Below, piece after piece: positions 10,780-20,760 of a DNA stretch of 64,000 nt; position 1 is the first letter of the stretch, and each line of letters begins with the position of its first letter. The notes below the pieces were generated by a model. The model worked only from the letters and a program-made list of their open reading frames with translations, ran no database searches and was not told the origin of the DNA. The position numbers and the translations under genes are program-made. Source of the stretch: Coprinellus micaceus (lineage: Eukaryota; Basidiomycota; Agaricomycetes; Agaricales; Psathyrellaceae); NCBI GenBank assembly GCA_951394405.1, contig OX596346.1:2480001-2544000 (forward strand), read 5' to 3'.

Positions 10780-11665
10780 CCACCTGGGCTGACATAAGAC
10801 ACATGTTTGATGGGTGACCTGGGCCCAGCTGGGAGTCAAACTGAGCCAGGCTACTGATGGCCTAGTACACAGTGAATTTCTCCAGACATTAAGCACCTTT
10901 TGAGGAACTGGACTCCAGGGACACTGTGCACAGCCTCTGGGCTCCGAAAATGCGGACAACATGTGCCACCCATGGAATCTGAAAATGCGGACAATAGGTG
11001 CAGGCACAGGAATCTGAAAAGTTGGACACTGTTTGTGGCCCCCTAGAAATGGAAAAATGGACACTCCACAAAAACTGTGTGGTCTCCAAGCTCTGGAAAT
11101 GCAGACAACATGCACTACCCCCTGAGTCCGAAAATGCGGATAATGTGTCTGAGGCTTCAGAAATGCAGACACTGTGTGCAACCCCCAAGCTCCAAAAATG
11201 CGGACAATGCACAGAGTCCTCAGAATCCGAAAATCCGGACAACATTGAACATGGACAGCCCCAAAAATCGAAAATCCGGACAATGTGCACCACCCCAGGA
11301 TTGGAAATGCGGACAATATACACCACTCTGATTGGAAAATGTGGACAATGCACAGAGCCCCAAATCCGAAAATCTGGACAACATGCGCCACCCCTGGGAT
11401 CGGAAAAATGCGGACAACCCAAAGAGCCCCAAATCCGGAAATGTGGACAATGCACACCACCCCCAGGATTGGAAAATGCGGATAATGTGCACCACTCCTG
11501 GGATTGGAAAATGCAGACAATACACACCACTCCTGGGATTGGAAAAATGCGGACAACATACACCACCCCCTGAATCCGAAAATGTGGACAATATGTGGGA
11601 CCCCCAGGCTCCAAAATGTGGACATATGGACAGTTCACAGTGTCAGAATCCAAAAATGCGGACAA
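10780..11665 (+). repeat. Left inverted arm with subterminal array
   Basis: After about 120 bases of non-repetitive terminus comes an array of irregular units 33-45 bases apart, each with the core AATGCGGACAA or close variants, often preceded by TTGGAA or TCCGAA. The reverse complement at 20,761-21,646 looks identical wherever I compared it. The array lacks stop codons in several frames, which gives long but meaningless open frames on both strands. Confidence 0.8.
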
Positions 11666-11864
11666 CACACAGAACCCCCAGAATCCCAAAAAATGCGGAC
11701 CACATGCAGGCAGATTATGGACTCTGGAAAGATGGATGAGATATCTCCTTGAGTTCGCTTACTCAAAAAGGGAGACAAAGAAGAGACAAAGAATATGAAT
11801 ATGATTCTTTCGTCATCGTGGGTCTGTGAGTTGTTTCTTAGCACAAGCAGCATCCGAGGAAGAG

Positions 11865-11957
11865 CATCTCAGTCTGAGTGGAATGACCCCCTTAAGGCCC
11901 CATTGGAACACTAAATTAATAGGCCTTCAAGGGGGTCGTTCCATAGTGACTGAGATG
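11865..11957. mobile_element. 93-base hairpin MITE (family C)
   Basis: Starts CATCTCAGTC and ends GACTGAGATG, flanked by a perfect 7-base direct repeat GGAAGAG (11,858-11,864 and 11,958-11,964). Inside, GGAATGACCCCCTTAAGGCC faces GGCCTTCAAGGGGGTCGTTC, so the whole element folds as a hairpin. The same sequence forms the right end of the larger family C elements at 38,988-40,645 and 46,306-46,817. A 7-8 base duplication suggests a hAT-like mechanism. Confidence 0.75.
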
Positions 11958-12273
11958 GGAAGAGCGCAGGTGGGGCACAGTGCACTGGTCGCCAGAGCGA
12001 GTTGGCGATGCGAGCTAGTGACTGAGAAGTCACTCAACTTGCACAACCAATCTCCAGACTTGAGAAGTCGGTTGCAGTTCACTGCGTCAGAATGAATGAG
12101 TCTGTCCAGCTGACCGTGTCGTAGTCCAGGCTGAACCTACCCAGTCGGAGCCGAGGCTCACAACGGCAGGCTGGGTGCGACACGACAGCTGACCCCCCAT
12201 CTGAGTCAAGGATCCGATGCTGTGAATATGACAACAAATTATCATTCAAAATGTGCGTATTCAGTGAATAGAT

Positions 12274-13620
12274 TCAGAATATCATGGTACCATCTGATGA
12301 GGTTAGAAATGTCTTGGGGATCTTATTCGTTTCCCGGAAATATTCGAATATCTTGCTGAGATCATCCATGTGACGGGCGTTGAAGGCTTTCAAGGTGCAC
12401 ATTGGTATGACCTCTTCAACTCGTCGCCAGTATAGGAGGAAGGTGAGAGATGACCAGCCACCTGTTGCCGCCACCACATGTGGTGCAACTCCAGCAAGTA
12501 GCAGCTCCACGGTGCTGGTGATGCGGAAGCTGTGCCCCTGCACATGCTCCAGTCCGGCCTTCTCGAAAATACCCAAGGCAAAGTCAAGAAAGCAGTCCTT
12601 CGTCATTGGGATCCAGGTTTGGTGCCGGCGATAAGTAAATATATGAGTGTTCGGAGGAGGTGAGTCATTCATCTTTAAATGGTTTTCCATGGCCACAACA
12701 GGGCATAAGTCATTACCAGTCACCGTAACGATAATTGTTGTGCCCTCCTCTCTTGTGGTCTTGGTCCAAGGAATATGGATTGAGAAAGATCAGGCACCTC
12801 CGCTGAGGACCCTCTTCTTGATCAGGTGGTCTCCTCTTGTGCCATGGTGCCTCATTGAGAAATCCTTTACCGAAGGAACAGTTGTTTCCCCCAACCGCCG
12901 GCACCCATAGAAGGAGACTGTGGCACACACCCACATTGCCGCATGGAATGGATCAGAGAGATCCAATGCTCCCCTGAGTGTGATAAGGTGTTCAATAGAG
13001 ACTGGGGCACAAAGAGGTTGTTTAAAGATAGTGCCTTCTCAGTTGGCCATAATTCGAGCCATCTTGACCCAGTAATCTTCTCCACACCAGGGCGCATGAT
13101 TAAGAACATGCCAAGCTCGGATACCTGAGAGCCATGACTTGATAGTGTTTCCGCTACACTGACCCTTCCAGACACTGATGAAGGCACACAGAAGGGCGTA
13201 GCTGGCTGGCATCCTCTCGTTCTCCATGATGCCCCAGGTATCACAGAATTGGATGAACCGGAGAAGACCTGCTGCGTACGTCGATCTTGTCGATTTTGCC
13301 AATGCTCCTATGACCGCCACACATGCTGCGTCGATTAGGTCATCTGGAAGTTGCCCTTTTAGAAGTTCATGATGGGCGATTCCGTATGGCGTCATCCAAG
13401 TAAGTCTGTCGACGGCCTGCACGTTAGGTCTGTAGATGCTGGGATTTATCTCGTTGCCAGCTTTTGGTTTCTGAGCCTTCCCTCCTAGAGTGGGATATAG
13501 TGATGAGCCTGGATTCTGGTTGACTTTTAGACCTTGAGACCCAAGGACAAGTGCGTCGTCCTCCTCGAGCTCCGATGAGTTGACAGGAAGCATCTCCGCC
13601 AAACGTGATGCAATCGCCAA
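12274..13620 (-). pseudogene. Tyrosine recombinase of inner YR element
   Basis: Would integrate circular cDNA. The N-terminal part (13,620-13,039) has the helical core-binding region (STRSTYAAGLLRFIQFCDTW). The catalytic part (12,723-12,274) shows GHSFRITSTVELLLAGV (second catalytic Arg region) and SSLTFLLYWR with the tyrosine nucleophile. Between them the frame shifts near 13,039 and 12,870-12,900. The expected His/Trp position reads GGWSS. Broken, so not active. Confidence 0.65.
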
Positions 13621-13828
13621 GCCAAGTGTGGCGATGTCATTGATTTGTCTCTGGCATCACCCTGTCAGAGAGAACGGGTTGGCAGGAACCACAGGTGAGT
13701 TGGAGGTACTGACCAAAGGCGGCGTGTGTTGATTGCTGTCTGGGAAGGCCAGTGACTTTTTGTATGGGTGCTGTTTCTGAAGACGAGCTACCCGACTGGT
13801 GATGCCAAATATAGGGATAGAAGAGAAG
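13621..13828 (-). other. Linker between RNase H and recombinase
   Basis: Short segment of the inner YR element with a Pro/Ser-rich open frame (VVPANPFSLTG) and no domain. Probably the natural linker of the polyprotein with frame damage. Confidence 0.35.
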
Positions 13829-14829
13829 CTAGACATGATACACTGCGGCGAGTACTTCAGGAGAAAGAAGGGGAAAGATAGGGATCTTGTCTGAAACGGA
13901 TCCAAGGTCAGCGTGTGAAATAGGATCGGTGGGGTTCAAAGCAGATTCAATGTATGTAAGCGTGATCGAGATATTAAGGGGGATGAGGGCATCATAAATT
14001 CTGTGTACTGCGGCGTTAATGTGTCGATTGGGGCTTCGACCTTTGGAGACTGCGCCAATAGTGCCCTGGTTGTCGGAATGGATGAGAATGTGAGTGTCTG
14101 AGTATCTCTTTGCCCGAAGGAAATATACCAGGATTTCGATGGAAATTGTCTCAAGCCAACAAATATCACAGCCTGGTACCTTCCAATCATCTCTAAGCCT
14201 GAAGGCAGCCCATTTTCCATCCATGAGGATTCCGATGCCCCATTCTGTTGATGCATCGACGAAGAGATTGAGATCCTGTGGCGGACCTTGGTATTTGATT
14301 GATCAGACTGTGCTGGGAGTGTTGAGCGTACTCATCCCCCATTTCAGGTCGCCGATGACCGTTGAGGTGATGAACTTTGTTGTAAAGCGATTGCCTTCGT
14401 ACATGCATCCAAATTGAGAGAGTGAGGAGAGTCGAGATCTGCCCTCTTGATAGACAAATGCAACATGGCAGAGTGAACCATGAATGCATTCAATGTCGTT
14501 CAGAGTGCATTCCTGCTTGTTTTGGAAATCTGCGAGGAAGCAGCGGACACGCTCGAGGAACTTGAGTCTCTTCTCATTGGGAAGTGACACTTGCTTCTCG
14601 TCGATATCCCAGAGGAAACTGATGTAGGTGAAGACAGACCGGAAGACGCCATCACCTTTCTCTGGGTGCCAAGGAATACCCAGATCCTCGATGAGTGCGA
14701 GAATATCCACCTTATCATATGCATACTTTTGGCCTCCTTCCTCATGAGGACCTTCCAGAACAGGGAATCTGAAGTCGTCCAAGTCGTCTTCATACTTGAG
14801 TACTGGCTGGATGTCCAATGCAATCCAGA
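13829..14829 (-). pseudogene. RT C-terminal part and RNase H of inner YR element
   Basis: The frame from 14,818 starts PVLKYEDDLDDFRFPVLEG, with the RT catalytic YEDD. It continues through the thumb (SVFTYISFLWDIDEKQVSLP, GSLCHVAFVYQEGR). A second frame, 14,224-13,829, is RNase H-like: MDGKWAAFRL, ILIHSDNQGTIGAV and ESALNPTDPISH, the last matching the NxxD motif. A frameshift and a stop (TGA near 14,300) separate the two. The 5' part of RT lies across the LTR at 14,830-15,622. Confidence 0.7.
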
Positions 14830-15622
14830 TGTTACGACCTCGATGAGGGAGTTGGCGTTGTCCGTCACTGGTCGGCTTCTTAGTCGTACTATCCCCCTAT
14901 TCCTAATAGCTTCTGGGATGTCGCGCGGTCAGTCACACGTCTATTGGACAATAGTACGTTGCACTGGTATCAGACTTGAACGTTCTTCTATGACACGTCA
15001 GGGGTCCACGGATACTCTCGGATGCTTACTAGTTTGGCGATCTTCTAGTCAAGTCCGGCTTACAGATGCTTCCTAGTTTGGCGGTCTCCTAGGCAAGTCT
15101 GGCGTCGTCACACGGCGGGTTCACTACTAGACAATAGTGGAGTGTGGAAGGTTCTCAGTGGCGTTCACTGTCTTGGCTGTGGTGCGTGGTACGAAGGGAG
15201 TCTTGTGGAGTTGCGGAAGTCTTGCAGGAGCTTATTGGGGGGAGAGCGGCGTAGTGGAGTGGGTGAAAGGGAACTAAGATTAAAGTATAACAAGCTAAAC
15301 TACATGGGATAAACTAAGGGGTCTTTATACTACTTTGGTATGAGTCATGGGGTAGCTGCGCATGATGATATAATGAGGTCATAGTGGAGTAGGTGGAGTA
15401 AATAGTGGGGGAGTGGAGTATTAGTGGAGCGCATACTGCGCATGATATCAGAGTAGCTGCGGGGTAGCTGCGGAGTCGTAGTAAGCGCGTATTGCGCATG
15501 AGTCAGGGGTAGCTGCGGGGTAGCTGCGAAGTCGTACTAACAATGAGTCATAAAAAAAAAGGAGAAAGAAATAAGGTGGTCGTGCATAGAGAGAAGGGGA
15601 GGTTGTGAAGCGAAGCATAACA
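14830..15622 (-). mobile_element. Solo LTR, minus strand, TSD CCAGA
   Basis: Starts TGTTACGACC and ends AGCATAACA (TG...CA termini, TGTTA/TAACA inverted ends), flanked by a perfect 5-base duplication CCAGA (14,825-14,829 and 15,623-15,627). Dropping the LTR and one CCAGA restores the RT frame across the join (VDIWIALDIQ leading into the YEDD motif), which proves the boundaries. 793 bases. Same family as LTRs at 24,643, 50,124 and 50,914; all carry TGASTCA sites upstream of a TATA-like box. No internal coding sequence, so a solo LTR left by recombination. Confidence 0.88.
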
Positions 15623-15627
15623 CCAGA

Positions 15628-16787
15628 TGTCAACCGCCGCATTGGCAATCATGCCGGCGCAGCTGCTAGCTGACACAGTACTGAAAGGGAAAACATGCTC
15701 AATGTAGAACTTGCCATCGTCCCCTTGGACGACCAGCCAGCATTTGTGATGCGGCGAAACTGGACAAGTGCGATGGAATTTTTCAATATCCAGAGTGCAA
15801 GCTTGTGTGCCTTCGGGTGCCTCACTGATCTGCGCGTATCGTCAATCAAGAGCTCATCTGATTTTGAATTGCAAGGGTGTGGAGTAACACGTCATGAAAT
15901 GACAGTTTGGACTGAAGTGGATGGAGGTTGCGAATAACGAATTTTTGCCCTGATGCGGGTCTAAGAGGGTCTGGAAGGAATGGGTGATGTCTAAAAGCGA
16001 GGGGGTCTAAGGGCAGGCATCTAAGAGTGAGAGTGTTTGAGGGTGAGAATAAGAGCTAAGAGCTAAGAGCAGGATTAAGAGCTAAGAGCAGGATTAAGAG
16101 CTAAGAGTGGGATTAAGAGCTAAGAGCCAGGGAATGGTCCAAGGAAAGGGTCCATGATGACGCGGAATCGGAATCAAAAGAATCTAGACGAAGTGAAAAT
16201 GAATATGGTAATGTACTCACGATATCGGCGACCCATGAGGGTGTGTCGAACCATGTTGGGAAAGACTCTTTTACGATGTGGGAGTTAACTGAGTCTGTGT
16301 ACTTGTTGCCTTTCGAGAGGTGTTGGCAGATCCGTATCTTGTCTGGCTTCCCAGGTTCTTGAGGCTGGACAGCGACAATGAGTGGCGAGACGTAGATGGG
16401 GCCACCGGGTATCTGCTCAATGAGGTGCTGCGGAAAAGGACCAGACATCCTCCCTGCTGCAACTTCACCATCTAGGTATGCGTTAACCTCAGGCATGTAG
16501 TCCTTGCATGAAGGATGGTTCGGAAGTATGACAGATGATTTGAGCCTAGGCATGTCGCCAATGGGAAAGCCGAATGTGAGATTATGTGGGAGTAGAGGGT
16601 AGTGCTTGGTGAGGTTGTTGTTTGAGAAGACGTTCGAATGCCTCGGCATTATAAGGCGTAACGATCCGGGAGAAAAGCGAGATATGAGGCTCCAAGATTG
16701 AGCCCGCCAGCTCTCGATGAACCAGACTCTCCGTGAAGTCAGTGTAGACAAGTCGAGTTGGAACAGCGGTGGCGAGGAAAGACTCAA
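15628..16787 (-). pseudogene. RT N-terminal part of inner YR element
   Basis: Minus-strand frames show the RT fingers and palm: IPGGPIYVSPLIVAVQPQEP, KIRICQHLSKGNKYTDSVNS and WFDTPSWVADIV, then, past a damaged stretch, CAGMIANAAVDIW directly before the LTR. Between 15,940 and 16,135 the reading frame is lost in simple repeats. Would synthesise element cDNA; not functional. Confidence 0.65.
16044..16135. repeat. Short tandem repeat, AAGAGCTAAGAGC-type
   Basis: Several tandem copies of a unit of about 19-20 bases (AGAGCTAAGAGCAGGATTA), preceded at 15,960-16,040 by looser TCTAAGAG-type copies. It lies where RT coding sequence is expected, so it expanded within or replaced part of the dead RT gene. 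Confidence 0.7.
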
Positions 16788-17199
16788 TTATTGTCCTGGG
16801 GCGGCTTCTTGCATCCCCACAAGAAGCAGGAGTGAGACTCCTTACCGCAGAAAGTGCAGGCATGCTTCCTAGCATAACGTCCTGCTTTAGCACAAGATGC
16901 TCCGTCGCCATGGAGGTTCCAGTTGATGCAGAGTTCGTTGCCAGCGTTACTGAAGACCGATTTTCCGCCAGCTCCGACGTGCGCGCCAAATTTTTTGCCG
17001 CTGGAAAGGGTCTTCAGGTGGTCCTTGTCGTTATGGAACTGCACCGAGTGTCCCCTGTGACCACATAAGACGCAGCGCCAGGTCGGGCCTGCACCTGAGC
17101 TGCTTGCTCAAAAGGGCCGGTCCTGATGAGTCGGACCATCACGGTCGCAGTTAGCACCACCTCCGTAGCTCCTCCCTGTGCCGCCATTAGCACCACCAC
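16784..17199 (-). pseudogene. Zinc-finger and Gag C-terminal part of inner YR element
   Basis: Gly/Asn-rich sequence (GGGANGGTGRSYGGGAN) followed by two Cys/His clusters: WRCVLCGHRGHSVQFH and KHACTFCGKESHSCFLWGC, zinc-knuckle-like nucleic-acid binding modules, with ELCINWNLHGDGASC between them. One TGA at 17,108-17,110 sits where CGA (Arg) would fit. The Gly-rich part is the continuation of the Gag frame cut by the element at 17,213. Confidence 0.6.
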
Positions 17200-17212
17200 C
17201 CCATCCTGTAAC

Positions 17213-18485
17213 CCGACAGGTTTCGATTAATCGAGGGCTTGGAAATCAACGATTTTGCGATTAAATAAGGATGTTTAAACAGTGAAGATTAATTGATGGA
17301 AGAAAGAGAGCCATAGCGGCGAATCTCTTTGTGCTCTCCGTGATTAAACGACGGTTTAAGGTCGCGGGCACCATCTGGTGGCCCGGGGTTTCCCAGTAGC
17401 TAATTAAACCATTGTGCCTTACCTGGGGAGGCGCGTCGGAACCAGAGATGACAGAAATAAAATTTATTATAACGTTGCTACACTAAGTACACAGAAACGT
17501 TCTAGTTCTCCAGAGATAAGGGAGAGGGAGCATAAAACAACACGATTAAACGAGATCCGAGGGTCGATTAATCGGAGTTCTAATGCTCCTCATCGCGCAT
17601 CAACCCGTCCCTCAACTCCGCTTAAGGGAATGCTGGGGTCGAAAATCCCCCAAGTCCCGATCCCGGACCACGGTGAGGCCAGGAGAGGGACAGAGGGGAT
17701 GTGCGCGCACGACCATGAGGTCCCCCAATTATATACCGTCCATTATTTGGTGTTATTTGAGCCATTCAACAAACAGCATGCTCGTGATTGTGCGGACGCG
17801 ACGCGTCTGTTTGGATCATCCAAACATCCTACGGGTATATAACTGCCCGTTCATCAGAAGCCCCATTCCTGCTCTTCCCCCTACCACCACCACCAGACAT
17901 GGTGGCTGAGGGACTTGAAGGGATCTTCGAGGCGCTCGGCACCCTACGGTTGCCGGGGCTGGGCGACGGGTGACATCACCAGCAGTTCGGGCCCTGTTTA
18001 AACGGGCCTCCTCCCTGTTTGAACGGGCTCGACTCCGCTCCTCTCTAAGGTAGTGGAGATTTAATAGTAGGGTAGCCGCTATGCAGTGGAGGCCTTCGGG
18101 GAGAGCCGGTCACATTTAATCGAGCCGCCGCTGCCGGTGACTCGATTAAACATGATCGGGTCTCCTGCGAAGGTACGTATGTCGGCTGTGGGCCCCGGCT
18201 TGCCTCCTACTAGCGCGGAGGACTAATCGACATGTTGATTAAATACCACCCCACCCATAATTTGTGCAATTAATCATCTCTGTTTAAACATGTCTCAACA
18301 ATTCGTGTACAAATATTGCTCTATCTCCGGGCGCTTGTTTAAACGATGAAAGGCTATTGAATCGAGCATTGGGTCAACTGGAAAGAGAGAGGTGGGCTCA
18401 TCGGTTTAATCAGAGTCGATTAAACAATATAGATTAATCGCGAAATCGTTGATTTCCAAGCCCTAGATTAATCGAAACCTGTCGG
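17213..18485. mobile_element. 1.27 kb TIR element packed with TTAA-type motifs (family K)
   Basis: Terminal inverted repeats of about 50 bases start CCGACAGGTTTCGATTAATC on both ends (mismatches only at two or three positions), followed by GGGCTTGGAAATCAACGATT. The interior carries about twenty motifs of the type GATTAAAC, GTTTAAAC, GATTAATC or GTTTAATC, on both strands and clustered toward both ends. No transposase and no long coding frame; it is non-autonomous. It interrupts the Gly-rich part of the Gag frame of the inner YR element. No clear target duplication: GTACAGGATGGGG-like sequence on both sides is probably native Gag repetition. Confidence 0.75.
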
Positions 18486-19739
18486 TCTTTTGCCCCATCC
18501 TGTACCGCCATTCACACCACTGTTCCATCCACCACCACCCCCATTCCAACGACCACCTCCACTACTCCCACTGCCTCCACACCACCCACCTGCGCTGGCC
18601 ATGCTCGGCGCGCTGTACTGTCGCCCTCTCATCTTCTCCTCTGCCACCTCCCTCTTCCTCCTCTGCAGGTACCTGGTCTCCGAAAGGAAGAGCGACTCAA
18701 AATTGGACTTGTGAAAGTTACAGCCTGACTCGAGTCGACGAGTCCTCATCACCTTCTCGACATGGACAACGGCAGGCCAGTTGTCCTTCTGATTCTCGAC
18801 CAAATCAAAGAAGCTATAGTGAGCGACCCAGTAGTTAGCGTTCTTGGGCTCACTACCAGGCCTATCATGCTCACATTGAAAACAGAGATGGTTGGTGTGT
18901 GCTTCTTTCCATTTGAGAGGGTCGGTTGGGTCCTCGTCGCTTATCGTGATACCAAGAGGGGCCAGTTTGGCTGGGGACAGGTTAATGATGTTAACCTTGT
19001 CCTCACCTGGAAGCTTGGTATGAATGAGAGACAAGAGCTTCATGTTAAGAAGCTTCAGGTTCTTGTTCATGAAGAGGGAGATGGGAATTGTCGTATGGGA
19101 GGCCGTGACATGGAGAATCTGAGGGAAAGGTTGCAGCATCTCTCGGCCTTCGAGATACCTCACTGGGGGCTTGCTGCTATCATGATACATCATGGCCTCC
19201 AGCCTAGCCGTCTTCGAGGAGGAGCCAACTTCATCTTCGGCCTTTCTCTTCTCAGCCCTCCACTCATCACGTTCCTCTCTTTCGAGTCGCTCTCGCTCCC
19301 TCTGAGCCTCCTTCTTCACCAACCTCGCCACTATCTTTTCATCCACCCACCGAGGGAGAATGCTCCCCCAACGCTGGAGAATTCCAGGGGCCTCAAGCGT
19401 CTCCGCTTCCGCCTCCTCGATCGTCAGGTACGACTCATCGTCTGACACCACTTCCACTCTCAGCGATTCTGCCGCTGTGCCACCCGCTGGAGCAGGGGCC
19501 TGAGCGGGTGTAGGAGCTGATGCAGCTCAGAAACGCTTATCACCACACCCATCATTACGCTCCTTGATATCCTTGTTCCGCCTCAATTTTGCAGACAGAG
19601 ACAGCTTCTTCAACATCGCAATCACAGCCTCACCGGCGTGTGTGCGTCTGGGCTCTCCATCTGCCCTCACAATATCAGGTGGAGAAAGGGGTCTAGGAAT
19701 TGGAGGAGGAGGATGCTCATCACCAAGTCCTTCAGTCAT
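18486..19739 (-). pseudogene. Gag-like ORF of inner YR element
   Basis: A good ATG at 19,739 opens a frame of about 400 codons (MTEGLGDEHPPPPIPRP) with a single TGA at 19,527-19,529, in a context (KRF-stop-AAS) where CGA would fit. The product has a Lys/Glu-rich coiled coil (EAQRERERLEREERDEWRAE), a middle region with CFQCEHDRPGSEPKNANYW (zinc-binding-like), and a Gly/Trp-rich tail cut by the element at 17,213-18,485. Probable structural protein of the retrotransposon; identification rests on position and composition. Confidence 0.6.
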
Positions 19740-20059
19740 GGCGATCGCTGGGTGTATGCGGCGGTGTTGTTAGTTGGCTGTATGCATCCGGATGGCATCC
19801 AATGCGGGTGTTGAGCTTGATGAGGTTGAATGTGAGGCTTCGACAGGTGAGGGGAAAAGGAGAAAGAAAAGAGCAAGAGCTACCAGCGTGGGTCTCGACG
19901 TGAGCCGACGATGGTAGAAAGGAGTGAAGAAGCACAAGTGCTTGATGATCAATGAGAGGTGACACGCTGTTTGTCTTTGTTAGAAGGTCACCGCGTCGCC
20001 ATGTCGGCTCATGTTTCTCAGTCTGTATCTTGTCTACCGATGAGCTATGCTATTCATCT
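19740..20059. other. Flank of inner YR element
   Basis: Upstream of the Gag start. No coding signal; may hold the 5' terminal repeat of the inner YR element. Its exact end could not be fixed. Confidence 0.3.
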
Positions 20060-20760
20060 ACAAACATAATTCACGGTTTTTGGACTCTGGAAATACAGAC
20101 AACATGCACAGGCCCAGGGCTGTAGAAATGCTGATAACACATGCCTGAGGGCATGGTATTTGGAAACATGGATGTTGCACACAGGCTGTAGGCTCTGGGA
20201 ATGTGATGATGTACATGGGCTTTGAGACTCTGGCAACATGAGCACCAGAACAGCATACATATACTCCAGAGTCCAGAAGTGTATGCAGACTCTTGGAATG
20301 GCTTTAAAGGACATTTCCAAGGGATGTATGCTCTTCTATAAAAGCTTCAATTGAAAACTCCTGCATCTATTTGAGACTCTCTATAACTTTGCTTAGGTGC
20401 ACTATTCAAGAGACCTTGAAGAGACTGTTGAAGTTGGCAGCTCAACTTGCTAGGTGTTGGTGTAGCCATGTAGGATGAATCATAAGAAATAGACAAAGCC
20501 CAGACAGAGGACAAACAGATTGTAAGGGAACATAAGGAATGACTAAAGGAAAGGCTGATAGCTGCAGTAGGCATGCAGCAGTACCAATACAGAGTAAGGA
20601 TTCAGCATATAACCTACACTGCGCCAAAATGTCTTGTCTCTTATGGACATTCTTGAACCAGCACAATTCCCAGTTCCACATGATCAAGAGTGGTAGACTA
20701 ATGAATTCACAAGGGCAATGAATTGGTGGCCCACACATCAAGGGGGGGAGGTGGTGCACA
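20060..20760. repeat. Degenerate extension of the D array
   Basis: From 20,060 to about 20,330, looser copies of the array unit (CTCTGGAAATACAGACAACATG and similar) continue the pattern of the right arm without a counterpart in the left arm. The remaining part to 20,760 is not repetitive and not coding. It suggests the original array was longer or asymmetric. Confidence 0.5.

Larger units (their letters stand above)
12274..19739 (-). mobile_element. Inner YR retrotransposon, minus strand
   Basis: On the minus strand, in order: Gag-like ORF (19,739-18,486), zinc-finger and linker (17,199-16,784), RT (16,787-15,649, continuing 14,829-13,829 with RNase H), then tyrosine recombinase (13,620-12,274). 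It is cut by an LTR (14,830-15,622) and a TTAA-rich element (17,213-18,485). Residual frames are long but carry stops, often TGA where CGA is expected. It differs from the plus-strand YR element around it in Gag and RT sequence, so two lineages are present. The ends (split repeats) were not located. It sits within the 10.9 kb block. Confidence 0.7.

Noticed and set aside
10765..11625. Long minus-strand open frame of 286 codons (and its twin at 20,801-21,769)
   Set aside because: It is made of the subterminal array; several frames on both strands are equally open and none has a start context or domain. Treated as repeat, not gene.
11000..11740. CRISPR-like array
   Set aside because: Units vary in length and sequence, spacers are not unique, and the organism is a eukaryote.
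17213..18485. Helitron or origin of replication (TTAA-rich motifs)
   Set aside because: Clear terminal inverted repeats argue against a Helitron, and the motifs end at the element borders.
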